NCBI GenBank assembly: GCA_038501625.1
Contig: JAZAYU010000168.1
Span: forward strand, 466,669-530,668
Length of the DNA: 64,000 nt
Reading direction: 5' to 3'
Source: Corbicula japonica
Lineage: Eukaryota; Mollusca; Bivalvia; Venerida; Cyrenidae
Shown here in pieces: positions 45,955 to 56,275 of the stretch; positions within the stretch are counted from its first letter, which is position 1; every line of letters starts with the position of its first letter. The notes below the pieces were generated by a model, which did not search any database, had not been told where the DNA came from, and saw only the letters and a list, made by a program, of their open reading frames with translations. Made by a program: the position numbers and the translations under genes.

Positions 45955-46545
45955 AGACTTTAGGAAGCTTCCTGGGAGATGGGAGATGCACTTATTGTTA
46001 GATTGAAGTTAGAAAGTTCACTGGGAACTGGGAGAGGTACAAAGTATCAAGTCTAAGTTCAAAATTTCTTTGAAATTGAGAGGTACTGAGTATCAGGTCT
46101 AATATAGGAAGTTCCTAGGGGGAGAGCTACTGAGTGTCAAGTCTAAGTTAGGAAGTTCCTAGGGAGTTGGGAGAGGTACTAAGTATCAGGTCTAGGTTAG
46201 GAAATTCCTAGGGAGTTGTGAGAGGTACTGAGTGTCACACCTAAGTTATAAAGTTTCTATGACATGGAAGAGGTATTGAGTGACACATCTAAGTTATGAA
46301 GTTCTTATGAACATGGGAGAGGTACTGAGTGTCAGGTCTAAGTTAGGAAGTTCCTAGGGAGTTGTGAGAGGTACTGAGTGTCACGTCTAAGTTACGAAGT
46401 TCTTATGAACATGGGAGAGGTACTGAGTGTCAGGTCTAAGTTAGGAAGTTCCTAGGGACATGGGAGAGGTACTGAGTGTCAGGTCTAAGTTAGGAAGTTC
46501 CTAGGGACATGGGAGAGGTACTGAGTGTTAGGTCTAAGGTAAGTT
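45955..46545 (+). repeat. Minisatellite, about 49-55 bp unit
   Basis: About eleven units with GTTAGGAAGTTCCTAGGGA, GGGAGAGGTACTGAGTGTCA and GGTCTAA. The last units are nearly identical. The array runs into a partial family P MITE. Confidence 0.85.
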
Positions 46546-46675
46546 TCTGGCACATCCATGCCAGCTGATATGACTGGTCATTGCTTGGCTAAAAATAACC
46601 CTAAAATCAGATGGCACAGATGTGCAGGCTGTTTGCCCATGCAATAAAGGTTATCTATAGAGTAAAGGGTAAAAC
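46545..46675. repeat. Family P MITE, partial copy
   Basis: GGCACATCCATGCCAGCTGA, AAAATCAGATGGCACAGATG, GTTTGCCCATGCAATAAAGG and AGTAAAGGGT belong to the right half of the family. Confidence 0.6.
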
Positions 46676-46929
46676 TCCACTTTAATGATGCTTATGACTA
46701 TTTAATTTCATCATCAAGGAAACAACATTTGGACGAGATAATGAACCTTTAGTAATAACTTGTTGTAGAATAACTGGAAAATGGTTAAATAATCAACTCA
46801 AACCTTGACACGAGGTAAATGGTATCTAAATGATTACATAATTAGTTGAAAACAACTGTTAAGCATTTGATTTTTCCTGCATTTGTTCTTTCTAAGCTGA
46901 AGATGTGATGGATGTTGAATCTGTTCTGT

Positions 46930-47270
46930 GTTTAGCAAATGATCAGCACATCTGTGGTGTATTATTAGGATCTACACTGTTGGCTCAACCATCTGTGCCC
47001 AAGGTTATAAAACTGAGCATGGAAACCAGTCTCAAATCTCAGTCGCCATTTCAGCCAATCAGATGCTTGAGATTTGAGACTGGTTTCCAATCTCAGGTTT
47101 ATAATCTTCAGGCCAGATCTGATCAGGATCAACACTGTACGCAATTAGATTCAAAGTGTATATCTGACCAACATGCGACCAGTGCAGATCCTGATCAGAT
47201 GGCACAAATGTGCCAGCTGCTCTGGACTCATCACACATGACTTGTATAAAACACATATATATGGAGTAAA
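46930..47270. repeat. Family P MITE split by a foldback MITE
   Basis: Left part GATCAGCACATCTGTGG, AGGATCTACACTGTTGGCT. Right part GATCTGATCAGGATCAACAC, CAACATGCGACCAGTGCAGA and TGCCAGCTGCTCTGGA, ending ATATATGGAGTAAAGG. Confidence 0.75.
46996..47112. mobile_element. Foldback MITE, inside a family P MITE
   Basis: Left tip TGCCCAAGGTTATAAAACTG, right tip CAGGTTTATAATCTTCAGGC. The centre has lost one arm segment (CATCTGATTGG on the left). Confidence 0.8.
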
Positions 47271-47274
47271 GGTT

Positions 47275-47865
47275 GTAAATTTGAATGTAAAGCTGGAACT
47301 TGATTTGAACAGAATAACAAATGAGTGAATCTCTGTGCTGAGTACTGTTTCTTACAAAGTGACATCATCATTGATCTACCTGTCATAGTTTAATTTAGAG
47401 TTAATTGATCCATTAACTGATAGAACATTACAGGAAGAGCGTTTTAACTGTACATTATCTATTAGAATACATACTTTGAACTCTGATGAAAATTCTAGAA
47501 GTCAGTGGGAAGAGTTACATTATGAACCTGCTATGTAAGGATGGCTGTTTACACTGGAGTGGTACTGGTCTGATGCAAACTGAAATCAATTAAATATTCC
47601 CTGCTGTTGTTTAAACTGTTTTAGTCTCCATTAGTGGCCTAATGGCTGTGTTCAAAGTAAATAATGTTATAATTAATGGGACATGTTCACCTCTTTCACC
47701 AAAATGAAATAAATTGATTATCTGATCATGGATAAAACCCAGTGAAATTGAACGAATACATCAGAATCTATTGAATTTGGGCATCCAGAATCTGGAACTG
47801 TTCGGTGTTGTATTGCCGCAAAAGAGCTGATACTGAAATGTTAAAGGGGATTTTCGGACAGTGTA
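47275..47865. other. Spacer within the intron, no gene seen
   Basis: AT-rich; nothing recognised. Confidence 0.4.
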
Positions 47866-47867
47866 AG

Positions 47868-48852
47868 ATATCCTTTCCACGACCATAACGTATTTAAACG
47901 TGACAAAATTTTGACTTCCCAAAACCCGACCCTGTTTTACGGGAAGACACCCGAAACGTATCAAAAAAATCGCTTTTCAAAACCCGACCCTGTTTTTTTG
48001 TCGGAAACCCGTCGATTTATTTTTCATTTTTAAAAAAGTCCTTACTTTGGTGTCTATTTAAAAGAACGCGGAATCATCGATCAGTATTTTAAAACTATTA
48101 GTCCTTTGAATGCATCGCATATTTTCTCTCAAATATAATTTAATAAGAAATTGAATACATTTGACCTAGATAATCTGATAAGAAAATTAGTAATTTTAAA
48201 AAGTTCAATTTTAAGAAAAAAAATCTAATTACATGTGTTGCTGTTTCTTCATCTTTCATTGTCAAAATAAAAAAGTGGCTCCAAAACAGTTATTCATTAT
48301 TTAAAAAAAACCCCAAAATATCTACTTAGTAATTACTTAAAAATGACATTTTTTGCAATGGCATAAAAATTAATTACTGTTAATTAGATTAATTAATTTA
48401 CGGAATTTTACGTTACAGTCTTCCTGCGATAAACTGAATTTTTCACCAATTACGTAAAAGAGCGTTGAAATTCGGGATTTTAACGCACTATTCTTAATAT
48501 GCATTTTTCCAACTTTTTTACAGAAGAAAGACCGTAACGTTAGATAACGTGTTTTACACGGGTTTCTTACCATGTTGAAAATTCCGAATTTCTTTAAAAG
48601 GTAGAATACCGGTAACGGACAAAAGCGTATATGCTCTATTCAAACATACACTTTTCAACAGGCATTAAAATAAAATTTACGCAGATTTATGTTATGGTTT
48701 TTAAAATCGTGAAAAAAGCACACGTTTAAATACGTTTCGGGCGACCTCCAGTAAAACAGGGTCAGGTTTTGGGAAGTCAAAATTTTGTCACGTTTAAATA
48801 CGTTACGGACGTCCGTCCGGAAAACAGGGTCGGGCGCGGAAAGGATATATAT
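47868..48852. mobile_element. Non-autonomous element with long imperfect inverted ends
   Basis: Outer words ATATCCTTTCCACG (left) and, inverted, ATATCCTTTCCGCG (right). Inside each end lies the same order: AACGTATTTAAACGTGACAA, AATTTTGACTTCCCAAAACC, GACCCTGTTTTAC and CCCGAAACGTAT. The right end has an extra block (ACCCTGTTTTCCGGACGGAC inverted) that the left lacks. The interior is AT-rich without a transposase. Target duplication not clear. Confidence 0.65.
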
Positions 48853-48957
48853 GATTGCAAATGGTGAATTAATTTTCTATTGCCTTAGCAGCAGCAATGA
48901 CAGTTAAAGATCATCAATACAGTGGCAACATCTGAAATACATCAGCAATGTTAGCAT

Positions 48958-48984
48958 TCCCCCCCTTCTCCCCCCCCCCCCCCC
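48958..48984. repeat. C-rich simple repeat
   Basis: A run of C broken only by TTCT, ending in fifteen or more C. Length may be unreliable in an assembly. Confidence 0.9.
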
Positions 48985-48994
48985 GGTCTCAGTA

Positions 48995-49580
48995 ATAAAT
49001 CAGCAATACAGCTGCAACATCTGCTAAACATCAGCAATATATCAGCAGATTGGCAGCAATTTAGCTGGAATATCAGCAATATAGCTAACAGATCAGAAAT
49101 TTCAGCAGCAATATCAGCAATTTAGCTACCATATCAGAAATTTCAGCAGCCACATCAGCAATATAGCTACCATATCAGAAACTTCAGCAGCAATATCAGC
49201 AATATAGCTACCATATCAGAAACTTCAGCAGCAATATCAGCAGTATAGCAACCATAACAGAAACTTCAGCAGCAATATCAGCAATATAGCTACCATATCA
49301 GAAACTTCAGCAGCAATATCAACAATATAGCTACCATATCAGAAACTTCAGCAGCAATATCAACAATATAGCTACCATATCAGAAACTTCAGCAGCAATA
49401 TCAGCAATATAGCTACCATATCAGAAACTTCAGCAGCAATATCAGCAATATAGCTACCATATCAGAAACTTCAGCAGCAATATCAGCAATATAGCTACCA
49501 TATCAGAAACTTCAGCAGCAATATCAACAATATAGCTACCATATCAGAAATTTCAGCAGCAATGTCAGCAATATAGCAGC
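48995..49580 (+). repeat. Minisatellite, 41-bp unit
   Basis: About fourteen units of 41 bp (ATCAGAAACTTCAGCAGCAA, TATCAGCAATATAGCTACCA), nearly identical in the middle and diverged at the left. Confidence 0.9.
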
Positions 49581-49599
49581 ATGATCACCCATTTTGCAG

Positions 49600-50180
49600 A
49601 AATATCAGAAACATATAATATATTATTATTCATATATTTGCAACAGCTGCTTGCTGATCAGATTTAAATTGATGTTGATAACTGAACACTCCACAGAATA
49701 CCAGAAGTCTGTTGGTACATTATTGGTGTATACAATACAGGGCACTTTCCTGCTGCTCTAATAGCCACAGTGTATTACTGTTTGTGGATTTTATTGCAGA
49801 TAAACTGAACAAAAGATGTTATTGAGGCAGTTATGTGACAATTATGTAGAACTAGGGAGAATAATAACTGGGAACTGTTGGAGGTTTCAAGTAGATTCCA
49901 GTTCCAAGTTAGATTTATTCAGAATTACAAAAACTGGTATCAGAGAATTTGCAAGTTTGATAATAACATTAAGCACATTTAATCATTGCAGGTAATTAAA
50001 ACATGTTTAGGTAAAGAAATAAGAAATTACTAGAATTCTGGGATTTCAAAAACAAAAGGTAATCAAGCATCAGCATTTCAGCTGGAATTGAAAGACAAGA
50101 GTTTATGTTATAATATATGAACACAGCTGTTAATCAATGTATAAGTGGGAAATTTACTACAAAGTAAAAATGGGCATAGT
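49600..50180. other. Spacer within the intron, no gene seen
   Basis: AT-rich; nothing recognised. Confidence 0.35.
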
Positions 50181-50259
50181 TTTACAGAACAGAATGTTGA
50201 CGAACAGAATATAAGTGAGAATTGGAAAAAATAGAAGTGTAAACTGTATACAACCTATA

Positions 50260-50682
50260 AATGGAAATTGAACAATAAAGTTTAATTGAGAATTGGCCAA
50301 CAAAGTATAAGTGGGAATTGTTAATCAGTGTACAAGTAGTAACTGTTCAGCAAAGTATAAGTGGGAAGTGGGAAGTAAACAACAAGGTATAAGTGAGAAG
50401 TAAACAACAAGGTATAAGTGAGAAGTAAACAACAAAGTATAAGTGAGAATTAAACAACAAAGTATAAGTGGGAATTGTTAATCAGTGTACAAGTAGTAAC
50501 TGTTCAGCAAATTGTAAGGGACCATTGCCTTGGTCAAAAAGGTATAAGTGGGAAGTAAACAACAAAGTATATGTGGGAAGTAAACAACAAAGTATAAGTG
50601 GGAAGTAAACAACAAGGTATAAGTGAGAAGTAAACAACAAAGTATAAGTGAGAAGTAAACAAGGTATAAGTGAGAGTACTCC
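50260..50682 (+). repeat. Minisatellite, about 25-bp unit, upstream of the short start exon
   Basis: Units of AAGTAAACAACAAGGTATAA plus GTGAG or GTGGG. A longer block (GGGAATTGTTAATCAGTGTA, CAAGTAGTAACTGTTCAGCA) occurs twice, at about 50308 and 50470, so there is also a higher-order duplication. The array ends 17 bp before the ATG of the short-form exon, so it may lie in the 5' untranslated region or promoter. Confidence 0.85.
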
Positions 50683-50698
50683 ACACAGATTCTGTTGA

Positions 50699-50795
50699 AT
50701 GGATGAATCAAAGGAGATGGATAAGAACAACAGTTACGAGAGAACTCCGACCCACGTGGTGCGGCGTGATCATGACCAGGTTCATGTGATTGGAG
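50699..50795 (+). CDS. Stomatin-like gene, alternative start exon (short form)
   Basis: Codes a 32-residue N-terminus plus one base. The ATG at 50699 is preceded directly by an in-frame TGA (50696-50698), so this must be a start exon unless an acceptor lies inside it. The sequence begins MDESKEMDKNNSYERTPTHV and is hydrophilic. It ends DQVHVIG and one G before the donor GTAATG. That G plus CT at 56169 makes alanine, giving VIG-ADDNTDGPG. The long-form exon at 31742-32458 ends in the same three residues and the same phase, so the two are alternative N-termini of one protein. The short form would have stomatin-like size, the long form MEC-2/podocin-like size. Start, donor and phase are seen; alternative promoter use is inferred. 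Confidence 0.75.
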
Positions 50796-51995
50796 GTAAT
50801 GTCTGCCGTGTACATCTACACCTTCTTCTATTATGACAATTAATTACTTGTTATTTCGACAAGGTGTATGATATTCATTCAGATTAAATTGTATCTGATA
50901 TAGTTAAACTTGATTTAAATTTTACGGTTTCACTTGAATGGAATTTTTATTTCTGTTAAAATACATGTTGTTCTCAAATGTGATTGAATTTTGACAAAAA
51001 TAATTTATCAACTATTAAACCATCAAGATATAGTGGCTGACAAATAAATCTTTTACTCCGTAGGATAATGCTGCTAATGCTGTTATTCATGGTGAAAAAA
51101 GTAGATCCAGATCTGGATCTACACTGGTCACACATGTGACAAAACCCATGAACAGCAATAATCAAAAAACAGCGATATCATATTTGCTGTGTTTGTTTTC
51201 GGTGGCTTTCATATATTTTATGAAAGTTCTGGAAAAGCAGATTGACTGCTGTAACATGATAAGTGAATGGAAGAATGGCCTTCATCAGTTGCTAATTATT
51301 TAATGGGTTCTACAGTCTTATCAGAACTCCTGGCTACATTCCATTTGCTTTGTTTACACACTGAGCTCAATGTGATGTTTTACAGATCAAGGTGTTTTGG
51401 TTTCGAGGAAATTAGCATTTTTTTTGGTTAATATTAGTGTCTTGTAACTGAAGTACCCATCCCCCTGGTATTCAAAAGCCAATTTGTTATGTAAAAGGAA
51501 TAATTGTTTTTGTAGTAATTGTAAACCTATAACATAAGTGGCCCTTTATTGCTTTCTCCAGGATCAAGCTTTCACTCGAAACACCCTGATCAAGGCTGGT
51601 GATAAATGGATACAAAATGTGACCTCAAGTATTATAAGGTTCCTTTTACTTTACCTTGAACTTGTCACCTAGTTTTTGAACCTTGAACTTGTCACCTAGT
51701 TTTTGACCCCAGTTGTCCTTTATTAAAGTTAAATATCAACTACTCACATAAGATACATACCAATAGAATAAACCGTGTCACTAATGATTTATCAACTTGC
51801 AGCCTGAACTAGCAGTATACAAAGGTTTATAAATGTTAGAATTTTCAGGAATTTGATAGTTTTTGGATTGATGAAAGAAAATTATAACAGCAATTTATAG
51901 AAATTTATTCTAGCTATTACTAGAATCAGGTGCTGTAAGAGGAGATGAAATGGTGAATGTTAACAATAGTCCATAATGCCTAGAGCCCATTGATG
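50796..51995. other. Intron sequence with one collapsed MITE
   Basis: 51088-51150 (AAGTAGATCCAGATCTGGAT, CTACACTGGTCACACATGTG) is a family P MITE reduced to its outer arms. At 51652-51710 a 27-bp word (TTGAACTTGTCACCTAGTTT) is duplicated. Otherwise AT-rich, no gene. Confidence 0.5.
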
Positions 51996-52007
51996 ATAAT
52001 CATTCTG

Positions 52008-52155
52008 TGCCCAAGGTTATAAAACTGAGCATGGAAACCAGTCTCAAATCTCAAGCATCTGATTGGCTGAAATGGCGACCAGTCGCCATTTCAGCCAATC
52101 AGATCCTTGAGATTTGAGACTGGTTTCTAATCTCAGCTTTATAACCTTCAGCCCA
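52008..52155. mobile_element. Foldback MITE, full-length
   Basis: Left tip TGCCCAAGGTTATAAAACTG, right tip CAGCTTTATAACCTTCAGCC, centre ATGGCGACCAGTCGCCAT with both arms complete. One of the best copies for defining the family. Confidence 0.85.
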
Positions 52156-52911
52156 GATGTTAATGGATAATTAATGAAGCTGTTATTATAATCAAAGATA
52201 ATTTAATACCAGGATCAGGGTATTTCCTGGAAGTGTGTTTGACTCACATGACATAGCTATTAGGCATTAAAGCATCAGTGTAAATTTCCAGCAAGGTTTT
52301 TGAACTTCTAGCTTGAATAGTTGAATTAAGGACAAAAGTCTTATAAATAGATTAAAAAGTTAAGTATTTAAGATTCTTTCCAAATAATACTCAATGAATT
52401 ACTATGTCATCATAAATTTCGATTTACACCTATGTTCTATATCAACAGTTTTATAAAACTAACATAATTAATTGTTATACTAGAAAACATCTTGTTCTGG
52501 AATGATTCAGACATCTTGCAGCTAAGCAAGTTAAAAAAAAAACCTGTCTGATTTTCCTGATTTTTTTTCATTGCATCTACACTGAACATGAGTCTGATTC
52601 AAACTAAAACTGGGCCATTATTTACGGAGTTTTCATCAGAGGTTTGACAAAGAACAATGTAAGGTTCAGGACAATAATCAACCAGTATGGACATTTTTTC
52701 TGAGTTAAGGCCCTTTGTTTATTGGAAACTGTCTTTAGAATTAGAGCTTGAAAAATCTTGGTGCAGTCCCTGCAAATATGCTTACAATGTTGATAGACAT
52801 ACAGTCTATGTACAGGTTATATTAATTAGATAATCAGTCATCTAGTGTTATTTTCTATAGAGTTATGGCCCTTGTTTTGTTATAATGATGTCTCTCATGC
52901 CACTGTTCCAG
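52156..52911. other. Intron sequence, no other gene seen
   Basis: AT-rich; nothing recognised. Confidence 0.35.
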
Positions 52912-53058
52912 GGCCCAAGATCATAAAACTAAGATTTAAGATCAGTCTCAAATCTCAAGGATCTAATTGGCTGAAATGGCGACTGGTCACCATTTCAGCC
53001 GATCAGATGCTTGAGATTTGAGACTGATCTCAAGATTAAGTTTTATGATCTTGGGCAC
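52912..53058. mobile_element. Foldback MITE, full-length variant
   Basis: Both tips are of the GGCCCAAGATCATAAAACTA type (right tip TTTTATGATCTTGGGCAC). This copy and 8272-8410 form a subtype with symmetric tips, unlike the copies ending CCTTCAG. Confidence 0.85.
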
Positions 53059-54140
53059 AGGTTATATTTTACAAATTATCAAAATGTGAAATTGAGTTTA
53101 TTTGCATTGTAAGTAAAGCTCAATTAGAGCATGGTTCCAAGTTTAAATATTGCCCATGCAGCTGATCTAGATGAGAAAAACACTAAGTTCAGAGTTACTT
53201 GGAATGGGCATATATATTATTTAAAAAGGGGTACAACTTAATACTATTTAATTAACAGAAAAAATAAGTACCTGCAAATACACTGACACTTTTCAGTTTT
53301 CATTAACACTAATTTGATAACAGTTATTTGCTCTAAAAGATATTACATTAGTTATGTTTTGTTCTAGAAGATGTTACATTAATGAGTGTTTGTCTGGTGT
53401 GATGTGTCAAAACCAAGAGTAATTTAGCAGGAGAAGCCTGGGAGACAGTTTGTGATGAAGTTACTGGAACACATTGTCTGCTCTAAGAATCAATACCATA
53501 CAGCAATTCTTTGCCTAATTGTATTTTGGTGATATAATTGTGTAATAGTACCCAAAAGATCTGCTAGCTAACACATGGGCTACCATATCAGGAAAATAGA
53601 TTCTGAGATTTTTCTGACCTTGCTTGGGTATGTGCCTACAAGCCGGGGCTTTATCTGGGCACCTCGCAATGTCAGCAATATGCTTGAATAAAGCGAAGTG
53701 TTTGTTTATTATGGTGTCACCTATATATAATATATAAAGGGCCAAGCACATGGGTTTACAGTGCACTAGACAACATTTGGGAACAGGTACTCATACCCGC
53801 AGGAAGGAGAATTTTACGTCATTTTAAGACAAAAAAGGGAATTTTAAGTAGTATACAGATGGTTTGACTTTAAAGGGTCAAACACACTTGTAACACTGTT
53901 TTCTAACTTTGATTATAATAGCAAGCATATTTTGTGACTGTAGACTTACAAATAAAACAATTTATTTTATGCTTTTCAGTGAATTATAGAATTTTCCCGT
54001 CGAAATAAAAGTGGTATTTCACTGTTTTCAAATAGTGGAATATCATTTTTATTTTCACTGCTTTTTTCACGCAGGTACCCAAACGAACATAACATACCGA
54101 ATGAGAACGTTTAGAAAACGTTATAATATGCATTTTAATA
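53059..54140. other. Intron sequence with a short dyad
   Basis: Near 54000-54060, AAATAAAAGTGGTATTTCAC and TAGTGGAATATCATTTTTAT form an imperfect dyad of unknown class. No gene seen. Confidence 0.35.
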
Positions 54141-54143
54141 AAT

Positions 54144-54347
54144 GTGCGACTAGTGTAGATGCAGATAAGCTGGCACATCCTTGCCATCTGAAAAGGTTCT
54201 GCACTGCCCCCTTTTTAGTTGGTAATAAGCTAATAAATCAATCAGTGAACAATGTAGATCCTGTTTAGACAGCATGGATGAGCCAGCTGATCTGGATGTA
54301 TACCGTTTGCAATGCCAGAAAGGTGTATATATGGAGGAAAGAGTTGA
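54144..54347. repeat. Family P MITE copy
   Basis: GACTAGTGTAGATGCAGATA, GCCATCTGAAAAGGTTCTGC and CCAGCTGATCTGGATGTATA, right end ATATATGGAGGAAAGAGTT. Confidence 0.7.
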
Positions 54348-54690
54348 GATGTATGTAATAAAGGTGTTAGAGCAGATACATTTTAGAACCCAGCACCTTG
54401 TTGATCAGACTGAATCTTGAGATTAGATCTTAAGCTTTCTATTTTTCAGTTAAAAAGCTTTGGACAAGTCAGATAACTGAGATGTTAGACTGGTCGTTTT
54501 TTCATTATGTTGATTCTATTTTGAAGTTCTGATTGCTCATTCTAATGATATAAGTTTGACAAAAAAACCCTAACATTTTGAAAAAGTATAATACAAATGT
54601 ATACATATACAAAATAAATATAATTTTACACCATTCCATAAAAATTAATGACTAAATCACTTGTTTCCTGCACCATTATGAGAAATATTT
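54348..54690. other. Intron sequence, nothing recognised
   Basis: AT-rich spacer between two family P copies. Confidence 0.35.
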
Positions 54691-54916
54691 AACCCTTTCC
54701 TCCATAGATACACCTTTTTTGTGTGGGCGAACAGTTTAGATCCAGATAAGCCGGCATATCCGTGCCATCTGATCAGGATCAAAACTGTTTGCTTTCTAAT
54801 TCGTTAGGTTATTTCTGACCAAAATGTGACCAGCGCAGATCCTGATCGTGCTGGCTGATCTGGATCTACACTGGTTGCACAGGCAAAAAAATGCATATAT
54901 ATGGAGGAAAGGGCTA
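54691..54916. mobile_element. Family P MITE, near full-length
   Basis: Ends TTTAACCCTTTCCTCCATAG and ATATATGGAGGAAAGGGCTA. Interior GCCATCTGATCAGGATCAAA, TTAGGTTATTTCTGACCAAA and GCTGATCTGGATCTACACTG. Confidence 0.85.
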
Positions 54917-54973
54917 AATGCACAAATAAGTTTAAAATTAAATTTTCGTTTCTAACCACAATAGCAGGGTCAG

Positions 54974-55101
54974 GGCCCACGATCATACAACTAAATCAGC
55001 AGACCAGTCTCAAATCTCTAACATCTGATTGGCTAAAAATTGCAACTGGTTGCTTGAGATTTGAGACTGTTCTCCAGTTTTAGCTTTATGATCTGGGGCC
55101 C
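54974..55101. repeat. Foldback MITE copy
   Basis: GGCCCACGATCATACAACTA at the left, TAGCTTTATGATCTGGGGCC at the right; the centre is shortened (TTGCAACTGGTTGC). Confidence 0.8.
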
Positions 55102-55175
55102 AGTACTTGTTAAAAAGTTAAAAGCTGTTATTCTTTCTAATAACCATGATTTTCAGAATGTAGGACATTATCCCC

Positions 55176-55545
55176 TATGGACAAAATCCCCTAGTCATAT
55201 CTGGACAAAATCCCCTAGTCATATCTGGACAAAATCCCCTAGTCATATCTGGACAAAATCCCCTAGTCATATCTGGACAAAATCCCCTAGTCATATCTGG
55301 ACAAAATCCCCTACATCAGTTTTCCACTGGTGGACAAAATCCCCTACATCAGTTTTCCACTGGTGGACAAAATCCCCTACATCAGTTTTCCACTGGTGGA
55401 CAAAATCCCCTACATCAGTTTTCCACTGGTGGACAAAATCCCCTACATCAGTTTTCCACTGGTGGACAAAATCCCCTACATCAGTTTTCCACTGGTGGAC
55501 AAAATCCCCTACATCAGTTTTCCACTGGTGGACAAAATCCCCTAC
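55176..55545 (+). repeat. Two-part minisatellite, 24-bp and 33-bp units
   Basis: About six 24-bp units (GGACAAAATCCCCTAGTCAT plus ATCT), followed by about seven 33-bp units (GGACAAAATCCCCTACATCA plus GTTTTCCACTGGT). The two units share the first 15 bp. Both are multiples of three, so frames stay open on both strands across the array (162 codons forward, 125 reverse); these are artefacts, not genes. Lies in the intron before 56169. Confidence 0.95.
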
Positions 55546-55881
55546 TTGATTTTCAATATGATGTGTTAGATCATTCAAACTATTTATCTTCTCTGCTTTG
55601 TAAAGAAAACAATTTATAGAAAAACAACTATATTGTGTCCATGACATTGACTGTTGTGTATATAACACTCATTAGAGGGAAAAATCCAGACTTTAAAAGC
55701 AAGATTTTCCAGAAAGAACTATTAACTTGAGAACGTGATCATTAATACTGTAAAATTCTCTTAATGAAACTGTTCTTTTAATGAGTTTATGTCAGACCTT
55801 TTGTGATTTCATAGTGAAACCTTTTGTGCATTCTGGGTAACTTTATATGAGGTTAGTTTTCTAGAGTTTACTGAGCCTATT

Positions 55882-55990
55882 CTCCATACTTCGTTATGTA
55901 TATTTCAGCTAATGATGTATATTTTTTCCCAATTAAAACAGGAACCTAGGTGCTGTGTGCAGCTTTCTCTACATATAGTTCTTAAAATTT
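55882..55990 (+). pseudogene. Decayed duplicate of the membrane-hairpin exon
   Basis: TATTCTCCATACTTCGTTAT, then GTATATTTCAG and CTAATGATG, followed by CCTAGGTGCTGTGTGCAGCT and TTCTCTACATATAG. This matches the acceptor and first half of the real exon (TGTATATTTCAG CTGATGATAA, CCTGGGTGCTGTGGATGGCT, TCTCTACATATTC) about 255 bp downstream. The duplicate has an in-frame TAG in place of the Gly-Cys-Cys region and no readable hairpin after it. Spliced in, it would end the protein early. Confidence 0.6.
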
Positions 55991-56168
55991 TATAAGGGCC
56001 ACTTTTGTCATCTCTTTTGTGTTCCTGCTTAGATAATTATGCATAGATAATTTTACACCTATGTTTCAGTTCAGTAATTATGCCCCTACTAAGTGGGAGG
56101 CATATAGAGTAGCACTTGTCCGTATGGCTTCTGTAAATATTCTCCATGTGTCTTGTTGTATATTTCAG

Positions 56169-56275
56169 CTGATGATAACACAGATGGTCCTGGGTGCTGT
56201 GGATGGCTTCTCTACATATTCTCCATACTTCTTGTCGTTATCACTCTCCCCTTTTCTCTGATCTTTTGTATCAAG
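56169..56275 (+). CDS. mec-2-like: Stomatin-like gene, exon 3: membrane-hairpin exon shared by both forms
   Basis: Follows the acceptor TGTATATTTCAG and ends at AAG before GTAAGT-like GTAAG. It adds 36 residues (286-321 of the long form, 33-68 of the short). GPGCCGW precedes a run of about 20 hydrophobic residues (LLYIFSILLVVITLPFSLIF), then CIK. Stomatin-type proteins have one hydrophobic hairpin here that dips into the inner leaflet. Its central proline is kept (LPFS), as are cysteines before and after it (CCGW, FCIK) that are palmitoylation sites in relatives. The first codon is split and is completed by a G from either of two upstream exons. This exon fixes the protein's membrane association. 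Confidence 0.92.

Noticed and set aside
48995..55545. Regularly spaced repeats suggesting CRISPR arrays
   Set aside because: These are head-to-tail minisatellites without unique spacers, in a eukaryotic intron.
55061..55668. Open frames of 162 and 125 codons with 8- and 11-residue repeats on opposite strands
   Set aside because: Both are readings of the 24/33-bp minisatellite; the same array is open in several frames.
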